A stretch of DNA of 64,000 nucleotides from Pyrenopolyporus hunteri (lineage: Eukaryota > Ascomycota > Sordariomycetes > Xylariales > Hypoxylaceae): NCBI GenBank assembly GCA_902806595.1, contig CADCXC010000009.1, forward strand, positions 868,001 through 932,000. The letters are read 5' to 3'. Positions 1-10,394 of the stretch are shown in pieces. The first letter of the stretch is position 1, and every line of letters begins with the position of its first letter. A program made the translations under genes and the position numbers. A model generated the notes under the pieces. The model was given only the letters and a program-made list of their open reading frames with translations, ran no database searches and was not told the origin of the DNA.

Positions 1-753
1 GATCCAGTACCAGCAGCCGGCGCACGGCTCCTGGTGGCAGTTCCCCGTGTACCCAGTGGCCCCGCCCCTGATACCAGGCGAGCGAGGCTCCGGCCGCGAC
101 TGCAGCTGCTGCAACTGGCACCACTGATCGGCCCGCGCCTGTCTCTCCGCCCGGAGCTGCTCGGCCGTGGTCTCATCGTCTTCGAGCTCCTCCAGCGAAC
201 TAGGTACGTGCCCTCGTCCTGGTCCCGGCGCCCACGAATGGTCCCCCAGCTTCCGCCGTTTCCCTCCTCCTTCCCCTTTTTCTCGTCCCGAACCCGAACC
301 CGAACCCGCTTGGCCGGCTTGCGACGACAACAGCGACGACGACGACTCCTCGGCGCGCTGGGCCTCCCCCGCATCCGCGTTGATGTGCGGCTCGGGGAGC
401 GGCCTGCGGGCGAGGATTTCCTGGCGTCTCCTGCCTAGGGGGCTGCCGGATATGAGAGGGTCGCTTTCGACTCCCTCCCGCGACGCCATGTCTTTTCGGC
501 CCGGTCTCAGTCGGGAGAAGCTGAATCGCGTGGGCTTGCTAAGAGCGCCGTTAGCCACCACGCGTTCCTCACGCCTGCTCTGCGTAGTACTGCTAGGAGT
601 TCCATACCCGAATATCGCCTTTCGGGGCTTGAAACCTCCGCCGCTACCACGGCCCCTACCACAACAGCCGCATACGTTAGACGCGGATTCCGGAAGGGCT
701 AAGGCATCCATCGGAGGTTGGCGCTTGGGCTGGTCTTTGACTGTGCGATCCAT
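1..753 (-). CDS. Hypothetical protein, N-terminal 251 residues (3' end outside window)
   Basis: A frame on the minus strand is open from an ATG at 753-751 down to base 1, exactly 251 codons with no stop, so the gene continues beyond the left edge. I recognise no family. Visible features are a short Cys/Gly/Arg-rich patch near residues 28-36 (CGCCGRGRG), a basic low-complexity middle, a Ser run followed by Gly-Ser repeats around residues 137-158, a basic KRRK stretch, an acidic segment (EELEDDE), and a Gln-rich part with scattered Cys/Trp near the cut. Composition suggests a largely disordered, possibly nuclear protein, but that is inference. Frames open on the plus strand here are GC-rich mirror images. 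No intron is needed in the visible part. The start is the first in-frame ATG after a TpA-rich upstream region. Confidence 0.6.
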   Translation of the reverse strand, partial: MDRTVKDQPKRQPPMDALALPESASNVCGCCGRGRGSGGGFKPRKAIFGYGTPSSTTQSRREERVVANGALSKPTRFSFSRLRPGRKDMASREGVESDPLISGSPLGRRRQEILARRPLPEPHINADAGEAQRAEESSSSLLSSQAGQAGSGSGSGREKGEGGGKRRKLGDHSWAPGPGRGHVPSSLEELEDDETTAEQLRAERQARADQWCQLQQLQSRPEPRSPGIRGGATGYTGNCHQEPCAGCWYWI

Positions 754-3700
754 TGTGGGTGGTTGGATTATAGTACGTAAGGTGATAGTTCAACTACTCT
801 ATAACGAAAGGAAGTAAGATACGCTATATCTTAACCCAAAATTAAACGATAGTCAACCGAGTATTTCTATCCGAGGGTCGGGAAATGAAGACAAAAGAGA
901 GAAGAGAGACATCATGGCAGGGCCGTACGTAGATTGAGGCACGCTCTCTTCCCTCTTGCTGTATCTTCTCATCTCTCCTTCCATAGATGAACTAGCCAGG
1001 AAGTTGTGGCGAGGTTACCTATGAAGCGCGCGAAGCAGGTATAAAGGGCCATCATCACATCGGGTAGGTATGCCCAAGGACGTGTGGGCCTTTTTAACTC
1101 ATGAATTAGGACCCCTAGTGTTGGGTGCCCAGCCAAAGTCAATCTGTCACGAAATGCTAGTATGGAATCGTACATGTCGAGGCTCTCTCTTTCAGGGTTT
1201 TGAAGTTGACAATAAATATATTCCAAGTAGGTCCAGACACAACGCAATTTTTGTTTGGTAGGCTAGTGGCCCAACTATCATTGATAGACGTCGCAGACGG
1301 GAGTGTCTCTAATTGTATACACTTTGGTTCGCCGTATGAAGTCTCTTTGTGTAGGTTCGAAGCATGTGTTACATATATGGGATATAATCACGTTTCCTAG
1401 AAAGCGCAAAGGCCTAGTGTAGGTAAAGTAAAGGTTTAGGCATAGGGGTAATGATACTTTGAGCAGTATACCAAGGATAAGGGTCGAGAAGCAGCTGCCG
1501 TCAGTCGCTTCCAACCCCCAAACACCACCCAGCCATAGAGTAATCTCCTTCAAATACCCCTGGACGAAGTTACCTCAATTATTCGAAGAAGGAATTTTGT
1601 GATTCATCAATCGTAACGAAAAACATCTCACAATTAGTCCTAGATGCCCAACTCGCACCTTGAGAGATAATAACGGCCTGAACCCTTATGCTAGTCTCTT
1701 AGCAGCTCCATATGAGAACCCAGCTGTATTTCGATTCCGTAAAACAATGTATCACTTCGCCACTTTCATAGCTACGTAAAAGCTCCCCTAGCTACAGAAG
1801 AGCCGTGGAGCGAGCCATGAAGCACGTTACCTTGATAGCACGAAAATATCTCCACCGAGTGTAGGAAGCTATAAATAAAATTTCCCTTCGATGATATCAT
1901 GTCTTTACGCGTTCGAGGTCACCTCAACGACCGTCGCATTCAAACGAAAAAGATGAAAATTCGGCGTTTCAACTCAGACGCAGGTACACCCACCTCCAAA
2001 TACACAGTAAGAAGTAGGTCCTAAGTCCCTCTTATACGTAGAAGGTTACATAGTTGCGAAACATCGTCCGCCTTATGGTACACCATCATGCTACACCCAA
2101 CTCACAATATTACGTAACGGAAGTCGACATCCTACGGGTTCCTGATTCATTATGAAAGGACTCCTGCAGCAGTTTAGTTCCCAAGTAAAGCCGGCCGAAG
2201 ATACGGGTTCCATCGTGTGCACGCAACGGCGTTAGCGCCCCCAGCCCCGTCGTGACACACAGAATTGAAGAAAACGCAGATTAGGGTATCTTCGACGAAC
2301 AAAAAGTCCCATGCGATTCCGGCCATTTAGCTTCTTTTCCTGCCAGGGACACCGAGCTCGAGCAAGGCAAAGGATCAAGACGAGCAAATAGACGACCACG
2401 CGGAAAGGTTGGCTACAATTAGATCGTGACACAATTGGGTAGTATTGGTGGTTAGCTAGCGGAGCAGGAGGCGTTTTCCCCCTGTCAGCTTGTGGTCCCG
2501 GCGATTTGTAACCTTTATTAAGCCCGGGATCTACACGGTCGGGGAGCTGGTGGAGGGGAATATTACCTTAACTATCGATAAACAGGCCTGGTGGCTCATT
2601 GGATTCGTACGAAACGGCAGATAGGTTGATTTGAGGTTGTGTATGCTGTTCATGTCTCCTCTTTCATGTTCGCTAATAAGACAAGTATCAATGATAAATC
2701 CTGTCTCCTTACCTACCTATATATCAGTAGAACTTACCAATGAACGAGAAAGCACGGGATTTTAGGCAACCCCAAAAGGTGTATCTAAGTCAATACCAAG
2801 GCTAAAAAAAAGAAAGAAAAAATCAGTTTAATAAATACCACTATTGTCTCGGCTGTTTACTTATGCGGCAACATAAGTGGTTGTGTTCCAACGCCAAAGT
2901 TGGCTATTATCAGATAACGCTTCTCGCTCTCATCCCCTTTCTATCTGACAGTAGAAAATTTATTATTACCCAAGCTTCTACTGGCTAGGGACCCCCTTTC
3001 TATATACCATGCAGCTCCGACGCGACCGGCGAATGTGGCTTGTGGAACTCTCGGGTTCGTTAAAATAACAGGCAAACTGTTTCACCACGACCAGAACGCC
3101 GCCCCATAGCAGATGCTACCACACCCTACTCGCAGACCTGTTCTGAATAAACCTGGGTTTCTTGGGTTACACAAGCGGAAATGCAGAAATGGAAGAAACG
3201 TCCCTCCGCCACCTCCTCCCAGGCAGTCATTGTCGCGGGTAGGCGTTTGTTAAATACGTGATGATAATCCTGTGCCGTATAAGCCTACCCGCCTAACCCG
3301 AGCGAAGGATTCCGACCCGTTAGCTTATTCTCATTGAGTTCTTCAAGAGTAAAATAACCCTCACTTGGTTGAAACTGTATGTACAAGAGATAAGGCCCTC
3401 GAGTCCCAGAGATCGGCCGAAGGATTCTGGCTGCATTCACCATACGTGCATTTCCCCATGTGCGAGCCCCGTAGCCCACGTTCTTCATTGGCAAGTCCCA
3501 GGTAGTCTCGCATCGGCATATGCCTCGACGATCTGGCGGCACAGCGCTCGTGGTACCAGGATTGTAACACAGCGTCCGTCTAGTTATATGCATGCCTAGA
3601 TGGGTAGGTAGGTTGGTATACATGTGTACGCGCTCAGCCCTCGATGAACCGGTACTCCGGGGAACAAGTGGCAACGTCACAGGCCAGCCATGCCGCCGGC

Positions 3701-4110
3701 GCACGCCCACGATTCGACGCGGGATGCGCATCCTTACCCTATGCCGTAACGCTCCCCCGAGGTATCGAACGCTACCTACACACCCGCACACCCTGCCTGC
3801 TCCAAGGGAAACTGACACAACTGATACACGTTAAAAGCAAGGAGGAACGCCTACCTCAGTATGACAGCCCTTCGCCCTCCGAACAGGATGGCAGATGCCA
3901 CCGTCAACAAAGCTACTTCTCGCCCGATGCAACTTCTACCCACTCATTGGTCGGTGGCGGGCCGAAAGCTGAGCATCTTTATAGATCTAACTTAGGCCCC
4001 GTCGTATGCTTACTCGTCCGATCTTCTCTCTTCGATTCAAGCTGCTACTGTCTTTGGGTGTGGGGGAGTCCTTCGTGCTTACCTACGAGTTTTGCTGATG
4101 TTGTCCCACA
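754..4110. other. Gene-free intergenic stretch between divergent genes
   Basis: About 3.4 kb separating the truncated minus-strand gene from the plus-strand membrane protein gene. Frames of 60-177 codons occur on both strands (for example 3285-3818 minus and 3644-4114 plus), but none shows a recognisable domain, a coding-like composition or a plausible splice partner. The last 500 bases are more GC-rich and pyrimidine-rich toward the ATG at 4111 and probably hold that gene's promoter and leader. Confidence 0.6.
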
Positions 4111-5500
4111 ATGAGCGAGAATGCTGTAGTGCCGGAGCTGCCGGCTGAGAACGGCGTTCACGTCTGGAGGACGGCGGTGGTGATGCCATTTATCACTTTC
4201 GGGTTCGTGGTCGCGATGTTCTATTGCAGGGCTTACATTGTAAGGCGGCCGTGGGCGATCGACGACTGTAGGTTTCTAGCCGGGTATTTTGAGGGTCCGA
4301 ATCGCGCTGACAGATGGGAACAGATATCGTCGCCGCGACGATGGTCAGCATTATCGTACATGCTGTATTAATGGCTAACGCGACATACCACGGAATGGGT
4401 CTGCACATATGGCAATTTACACCTCAGCTCAATTCGGAATACTACCTCTGGATCGGCATCTCATCAGAGTTCTACGTGACGAGCCTGGCCGGCTTCAAGA
4501 GCTCGTTACTCCTGCTCTACCTGCAGCTCTTCGGCGTCAACCGCAAATTCAGGATAGCATGCTACCTTACCCTATTTTACACGCTCAGTTACTTGACTTG
4601 CAACGCCCTCACCGAGTTTCTGGGCTGCCATCCGATTGAGAAGAAGTGGAATCAGAAGATGCCGGGACATTGTATAAATAGTGTCGTGGCCAACATTCTG
4701 TACGGGGCTGGCCATATGACGAGCGATCTCATCATCGGCATTCTACCCCTGACGATGATATGGAGGCTGCAGTTCCGAACGACGAGACAGAAGACTGGTC
4801 TCAGCCTCGTACTCAGCTGCGGTCTTATGTAAGTATGCTACGATGCTTCGCATAAGATGTTACTAACGGTGAATTAGTGCGTGGGCAGTCGCCTGTGTTC
4901 GTTGGGCCATCTCTACCTACAACATGTTGATCTATGACCGTCCTTGGTACGTGCCTAAAGCTTCACTCCCCCGCCCCTATCCCCTTTCTTATTCCTCAAT
5001 TGCTAGAAATACTGCCGGATCTATTGCAGCGCCCTACTATACTTGAATCCATCGCACATACTAACAGCCGTCGCAGGTGGGCCGGCATAAGCTTCACCTT
5101 CTCCATCCTCGAGGTGAATACCGGTCTAATATGCGCCTGCGCAGCGACCTTCGGTCCGCTATTCAACGCCTTCTCCTCGCGGGTCAAGAGCTGGACTAGC
5201 CAGGCGTACTACAGCTCGCGCAAGGCATCGGCAAGCTGGCGCAGCTCTCGGAACGAGAAGGACGGCCCCTCCTGGAGACACCACAGTCTATCTGGCGCCC
5301 CTCCGCCCCCGATGCCGCCGCCCCCGGTGCATATGGGGGAACGCACGATGTCGAACGATAGCTTGGAGGGAAGCGCGTATAGTATGGAGCCGATTGTCAC
5401 GTCGAATGCGATGCCCAGCCTTAAGCCGGACGACGAGTTCGCTCACTTCGATCTCCATGGTTTGCAGGCCCTGAATCAGGACGACGGGAGGATAGTGTGA
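4111..5500 (+). CDS. Integral membrane protein with fungal rhodopsin domain (Pth11-related, no CFEM)
   Basis: I join 4111..4267, 4324..4828, 4878..4946 and 5077..5500, giving 384 aa; all junctions are GT-AG and keep frame, and CTAAC-type branch sites are visible in the last two introns. The first splice creates WAIDDY (residues 48-53), the W-x-x-DD aromatic signature after the first helix in this fungal family. It is followed by a GMGLHIW motif, and about seven hydrophobic segments run to residue ~270. The roughly 115-residue C-terminal tail is hydrophilic, with Ser-rich and PPPPMPPPP parts. Members are seven-helix plasma-membrane proteins, some acting in surface sensing as PTH11-like receptors; many are uncharacterised. 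No cysteine-rich CFEM domain precedes the helices, so a ligand role is inference. The ATG at 4111 is chosen because the short polar N-terminus directly precedes helix 1. The upstream frame ends at 4114 and overlaps this ATG. Confidence 0.85.
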
Positions 5501-6827
5501 TGGCTTCTCCTATATCTGAGCTATATTAGTAGACGGTGGCTCAGCAGGGATAGATCCAATCCCGTATCGCGATGATAATGTCGACCCGGCTAGTGGTTCT
5601 ATCGTATTCGGAGACATACTGCTACACGACATCCGGGATACCGCACCCCCGTGGCGATGGCCTAAAGCACCACCGGTTCCGCGAATAGATTCCCGCCCCG
5701 GCCTTACCTCAATTTAAACCTAAGCTAAGGCGCATTGGACCTTATGAGGACGGTCTAAGCTACTACCCCTAAAATAGGATGAGCCGCAACGCCCAGCCTC
5801 AATGGTGGCCATCACACGGTATGGTGTCTCAGGGCCGGGCCGGACCGTCTTCGCCACCTATCTATTATATTCTTGTATAATCCTGTATATTTTAAGGAGG
5901 CAATTGTGATATATTTACCACGGTTCACTTGAGCGGCGCTACGAGGATGTGGCCATTAAATGGAGGCCCCAACGGCGGGACGGATTGGGATTGGTTTGGT
6001 GGCTTATTAAAGTTTTATATACCCCATTTGTTTTGTCAAAAGGACGGCGATTAGAGATTCCAAGGATATCAATACCATTATTCAAAACAATCGTGAATGT
6101 ATACCTCCTGGTACCAATGCTAACGACTATCTATTTGCGAGCGAAGTGACGGAGGTTTGATTTCACGTCTTTACGAAGCTGTTTACCGTTAAGAACGGTC
6201 TATTTATACAGCAAGACTCGAAACGTATTGTATGAACGGATTGCAAGTCCTCTTGAAATAATTTCTACCAGATAGGCTATGAATACCGATTGCTAATCAT
6301 TTGTGACTTTTAATCGCGTTTAGTTTCACCTAATACCTCTAGCATTTAATGATTTCCGTCAGGAATAAGTCCTCGAGATATCACATATGCTCATCATACA
6401 AGGAGAACATTTATATGTTAGTGCCGGCGGGCCATTACCGTACTAAACTGTGCGCGGTTTTAACTGTGCTAACAAATTTCCTCGTCAACGTCTTCTTCAC
6501 AATTCTCAATTCATTTAAAATCTTCAACTCGATTCAACTATTCAAACAGAACGGGAGGTTCTCACTCCCCCATAAAGAGCGCCTACCTATTTAATGGAGG
6601 TAGTTATTAAATTTGAATACCCGTTCAATTGAGAGTATGCAAGCCCTCTTAGACAACTTGCTGTGACCGAATCTGACCGACGTCTTAGACTGCCTACCCT
6701 TAAACCATCATAGCTCACATACATAGAGACACCAAGAGGTTCAGTGATGCGTTACGTATCCTAGGCCCTCTTCCAAAGCGTATCTCCCGTGCTTACCCCT
6801 TACAAGAGGTAGCGGGAAGCCGAATAG
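5501..6827. other. Intergenic, AT-rich
   Basis: About 1.3 kb. The part from 5850 to 6620 is visibly A+T-rich, and its two small frames (5949-6149, 6349-6594) have no recognisable domain. A pyrimidine-rich stretch just before 6828 may be the leader of the formyltransferase gene. Nothing else is supported. Confidence 0.55.
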
Positions 6828-8845
6828 ATGAGCACTTCTAAGATGCAGCCTCTGCGGCGTCAAATCGCCTTGACGACTTTCCGTCCGAGACCTTGGCGTG
6901 AGCTCTCAAGAAGAGGGTTAAGGACCGGTTCTCCACCACTGCGTCCCAACAGCTCGGGGCTCCTCCGACCAGCAGCACGAAGGTCAGCCCCATTATCAAG
7001 CATCTGCCCTTTCTGCCACCAGACGAGAGCATATAGTACTCCCGCCCTCGAAGATGATAGCAGCAGCAGCACTACCACTGAGGTACGAGAGACGAAAAAG
7101 TCGAAGCCCCTGAGAATCCTATTCTGCGGCTCCGACGCGTTCAGCTGCGCGTCTCTGCAGGCGCTGTATGACGAGCACATGCGCAACCCGGAACTCGTCC
7201 GGTCCATCGACGTCGTGGTCCGGCCGGGAAAGCCCACGGGGAGAGGGTACAAGGTTATTCAGCATCGTGAGTTACGGTCTTCTATTCATATGCTTACATT
7301 TATACGTATTATATATCATAGGTATGAGTATGTCTACTAACGATAAGATGTCATATAGCACCTGTCAGAGACCTAGCCACAAGCCTGGGCCTACCCATCC
7401 ACGAAAGGGATACCTTCACAGGATGGAACGTGAGTAAAGCCCACCTCTTCTTCCCCCTGCACCTCCACCCCCTTTTCACTCCAACCAAACTCCCTCATCC
7501 CAAAATTCCCACACATATATCCGCCCCGCCCCCGCCCCCGTCCTGCTCAACCCAACACCCAGCCACACGTACTAACCCCGCCCAGATGCCCCCCTACATC
7601 AACCTCATAATCGCCGTATCCTTCGGGCTCTTCGTGCCCCCACGGCTCCTCCGCGCCTCCCTCTACGGCGGGCTGAACGTGCACCCCTCCCTGCTCCCGG
7701 ACCTCTGGGGCGCCGCGCCGCTGCAGCACACCCTGCTCGCGGGGCGGCGGAGCACGGGCGTCAGCCTGCAGACGCTCGACGAGCGCAGCTTCGACGGGGG
7801 CCTCGTGCTCGCGCGGACGCCGGAGATGCCCGTGCCCCGGGGCTGCGACTACGCGGGCCTGCTGGAGCTCGTCAAGGGCCCGGCCGCGGAGCTGCTGGTC
7901 GACGGGCTGAGGAGGGGCGTGCATGTCCCGCCGCTGGAGGAGGGCGGGGATGAGGATGTGGCGGGGCTGGCGCGGGTAGAGCGGGCGCGGAGGAAGAAGG
8001 GAGAGGTGAGCGGTGGTGGTAGGAGGGGGAGTAAGGCCGACCAGCAAACACCGCCACCCCTCATCCACGCCCACAAAATCACCAAGCTCGACCGGCAGCT
8101 CCGACCCGACAACCTCGCGCACATATGGCGGCGCTTCCGCGCGCTCGGGCCGCTGTGGTTCTGGGCGCGAGACCGGCGGGGCACGCGGCGGCGCGTGATC
8201 GTCGAGAAGGTCGGCGGGACGGACGGGCGGCTCAAGGGCGTGGCGGCGCTGTACATCAAGGCTCAGGCTAAGGCCATCATCGCCGGCGCTGCTACCGCTG
8301 CCGACAGCAGCGGGGGCGGGACCGGATCCGCGTCCACCAAGACGGATTCCGAAGCCGCCGGTACGGACACGGCTACGGGTACGAGTACGAATGCCCGGCT
8401 TAGCAAGAAGCGGCGGGCCAAGCTATTCGCCGACGGGCGGAGGTACGCCGCCGCGACGGGGATCGGGGTGTGCGAGCCGCTGCTGGTGCCGCTGGAGGTG
8501 GACGAGGTCGATAAGGCGGAGGTCAGGAGCGAGGTCGAGACCGAGGCCAAAGCCGGGACCAAAACTGAGGCCAAGACCGATTCCGAACGGGAGCACATGG
8601 TGCTCTGGTTCCCTAAAGAGAACGGCGACGCGTGCTACCTGGGCCCGGCCATCATCGAGAGCGTGAAGGTCGAGGGCGACAAGGCGCGGCCGGCGGCGCG
8701 GGCGTTGAAGGATTTCCTCGTCCCGGTGGCGGGATACACGGAGGAAAGCGTCAAGAGAAAGGTCAAGAAGGGTAGGCGACGCGGTGACGTAAAGACGGAT
8801 GCCACCATATCGAAATCCCCGGCGTCGGCTGTGGACGGATCCTAA
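6828..8845 (+). CDS. FMT1: Methionyl-tRNA formyltransferase, mitochondrial
   Basis: I join 6828..7266, 7359..7429 and 7586..8845, giving 589 aa; both introns are GT-AG with CTAAC branch sites. The enzyme transfers a formyl group from 10-formyl-THF to initiator Met-tRNA in mitochondria. Residues 1-70 are Arg/Ser-rich with almost no acidic residues, as expected for a mitochondrial presequence. The formyltransferase core begins at LRILFCGSDAF (~96). Splice 1 gives QHPPVRDLA. The catalytic block NVHPSLLP (N201, H203) is followed by WGAAPLQ, and SFDGG (D240) sits where the family's catalytic Asp is expected. After HKITKLDRQL the C-terminal RNA-binding part is interrupted by Ala/Thr/Lys/Glu-rich low-complexity inserts and ends in a basic tail. 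Bacterial enzymes are about 315 aa, so this one is strongly expanded. A further small intron near 8005-8060 cannot be excluded. The exon 3 start follows from restoring the Rossmann-type strand LIIAVSFGLF. Confidence 0.9.
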
Positions 8846-9318
8846 TATAGGGCGATAGGATACCTACCCAGGTATAGGGGGCAGCAACGATGAATGCAAT
8901 CCCTGAATGAGTCAACCTATTTGCACGATTAGACTTGTCACGAAATGAAAGACGAATCACCAAGACGACTTGAGAGTTGTTGGTACAATGACATTTGGTC
9001 TAGTTCTTGACAGAGCCAATGTCGACGTATGATAATAATACATTAGTGATAGATGTTTCCGTCAAATCACCCCCGTCAGTTGCGCCGCCTCCCCGATCAT
9101 TGTCCTTGTACATAAGATAGCTAACATGGAAGGAGACGTACTCGTAGTCTCGTCATAATCCCTGAAATCCCATGAACTCCAGCCAGCTTTCGTAACAACA
9201 AGACCCCACGATCTTTCAAAGTAGTTTCGTCATATTCACACATGAATTGTAGCAATTAGAAGGGTGTGGTGTCTATCTTGGCGAGACATCCCCCGAGCTG
9301 CAGTTGTTCGAGATGCTC
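8846..9318. other. Short convergent intergenic region
   Basis: About 470 bases between the convergent formyltransferase and Stf2-like genes. It presumably holds both 3' UTRs. No RNA gene, repeat or coding frame is supported. Confidence 0.6.
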
Positions 9319-10035
9319 TCACTTCTGCTCCTTCTCGTCCGACGAGCTTCCCGCGCTAGAGGAAGTCTCCGTCTTGGACAGGGCAATGTCTTCTTCGGTC
9401 TCGGGACCGTGGAGTCTCTCCTCGAAGACGGGCTCAGGTTCGTTGACCTCAAACTTCGTCTTGAAGTCCTTGAGGTTGTGGGAGTAGCTGCTGCTGTTGG
9501 AGCGACGGCGAGCAGCAGCGAAGTTGAAGTCTTCATCATCGACCTCGGCACCTGCTAAGCCCCTAAACATGTATAGTCAGCAACCCGAATTGGCAGATTA
9601 ATGTCACGACGGTCAATTGACAGCCATGATATAGGAATGAGTGTTTGACTTACCAGTTACCCTTTCCTCCGCCATTCTTCTTGGTCTTCTTCGGGTCGAC
9701 GCCCTCGAAGCCGTGCTTAGCGAAGAACTTGGGCACAGGTTCATGAGGAACGGTGGTGCCCTCAGCAATGCCAGCGTGGACCTTGTCGTTGAACTTGTGA
9801 GATCGAGTCACTACAAACGACGGCATGTTAGTAACCAGATCATATATTTCGCGAGGGAGGCGACATGTTTCATATACAGTTCAATGTGTCTCGATGCTTG
9901 TCCCCTTTGCTATGTTGAGGTTGTTTGCTGTTCGACATGCATTATAGCAAGAAAGGGGAAGCACGTCACACATGGATCATGCGGGGTTTGGCAGTATTGA
10001 GAGAGGGAAGGGATGTAAGCCGGTCTGAACTTACT
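9319..10035 (-). CDS. Stf2-like ATPase-stabilising factor (15 kDa type), start codon split by an intron
   Basis: On the minus strand I join base 10035 alone, 9810..9654 and 9562..9319, giving 133 aa. Exon 2 opens in frame with TG ACT CGA right after an acceptor. The leader exon ends in a run of A directly before a GTAAGT donor, so splicing assembles A|TG and yields MTRSHKFNDK, resembling the MTR start of Stf2-type proteins. The second splice yields GGGKGNWGLAG, matching the family's GKGNWG box. It is followed by EVDDEDFNF, ARRRSNSSSYSH and FEVNEPEPVFEE. Yeast Stf2 stabilises the inhibited F1Fo-ATPase and is also linked to desiccation tolerance. The family assignment rests on remembered motifs. 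The small polar protein lacks an evident presequence. No ATG exists on this strand from 10035 to about 10320, and no other in-frame ATG lies early in exon 2. Confidence 0.78.
9811..10034 (-). other. Intron that divides the ATG start codon (A|TG)
   Basis: Read on the minus strand, the donor GTAAGT starts at 10034, a TACTAAC branch site lies about 20 nt before the acceptor, and TTTGTAG ends at 9811. The base before the donor is A and the first bases of the next exon are TG ACT. The only initiation codon available to this conserved protein is therefore created by splicing. At 224 nt it is longer than the 49-130 nt introns of neighbouring genes. Confidence 0.75.
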
Positions 10036-10350
10036 TTTTGATGGAAAGTTTACGAGGATCGAAGGATGTGATGTATGAGAACTCGAAGGTCTAACTAGTA
10101 CAGATGGATATCGATGGTAGATGAACTTCGAGATGGTTTACAGAAGAGTTGGAGATTAGAGGAGAGAAGTGTTGAAAGGAAGATGAGAAGAAATATGTAA
10201 GGGAGAAGACGGTTTTGAAGAGATGAGGAGAGGAGGGAATCAAGTCAAGGTTGGCCGATCTGAAGCCTAGTAGTAGTCGTACAGCTGCTGAAGACAAGAA
10301 GAGTGGATGGATTGGACCTGATTGGATTGGATCTGATGTGAGGGTGGGGT

Positions 10351-10394
10351 GGTCAGGTATAGGTCAGGTATAGGTCAGGTATAGTTCAGGTATG
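10351..10394. repeat. Four-copy 11-bp tandem repeat
   Basis: The unit GGTCAGGTATA occurs three times exactly (10351-10383), followed by a fourth copy with two mismatches up to 10394. A GGATTGGAT-type microrepeat lies just before it (10304-10338). Both lie 316-360 bases upstream of the Stf2-like splice-created start, so they may be in its promoter. Confidence 0.9.

Noticed and set aside
34..817. Two overlapping plus-strand frames of 134 and 216 codons
   Set aside because: They are Arg/Ser/Pro-rich mirror images of the open minus-strand coding frame that runs from 753 to the edge; no conserved motif.
3285..3818. 177-codon minus frame
   Set aside because: No recognisable motif, no splice context, and similar-sized frames overlap it on the other strand, so chance is likely.
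3644..4114. 156-codon plus frame immediately before the membrane protein
   Set aside because: No domain, composition of a promoter/leader, and it overlaps the ATG of the clear downstream gene in another frame.
8005..8060. Possible third intron in the formyltransferase (GTGAGC donor)
   Set aside because: No convincing branch site plus in-frame acceptor follows within a normal distance, and the frame remains open, so the exon was kept intact.
7547..8598. Long minus frames (up to 191 codons) over the formyltransferase
   Set aside because: GC-rich shadow frames of exon 3; their products are Pro/Ala/Arg-rich with no conserved motif.
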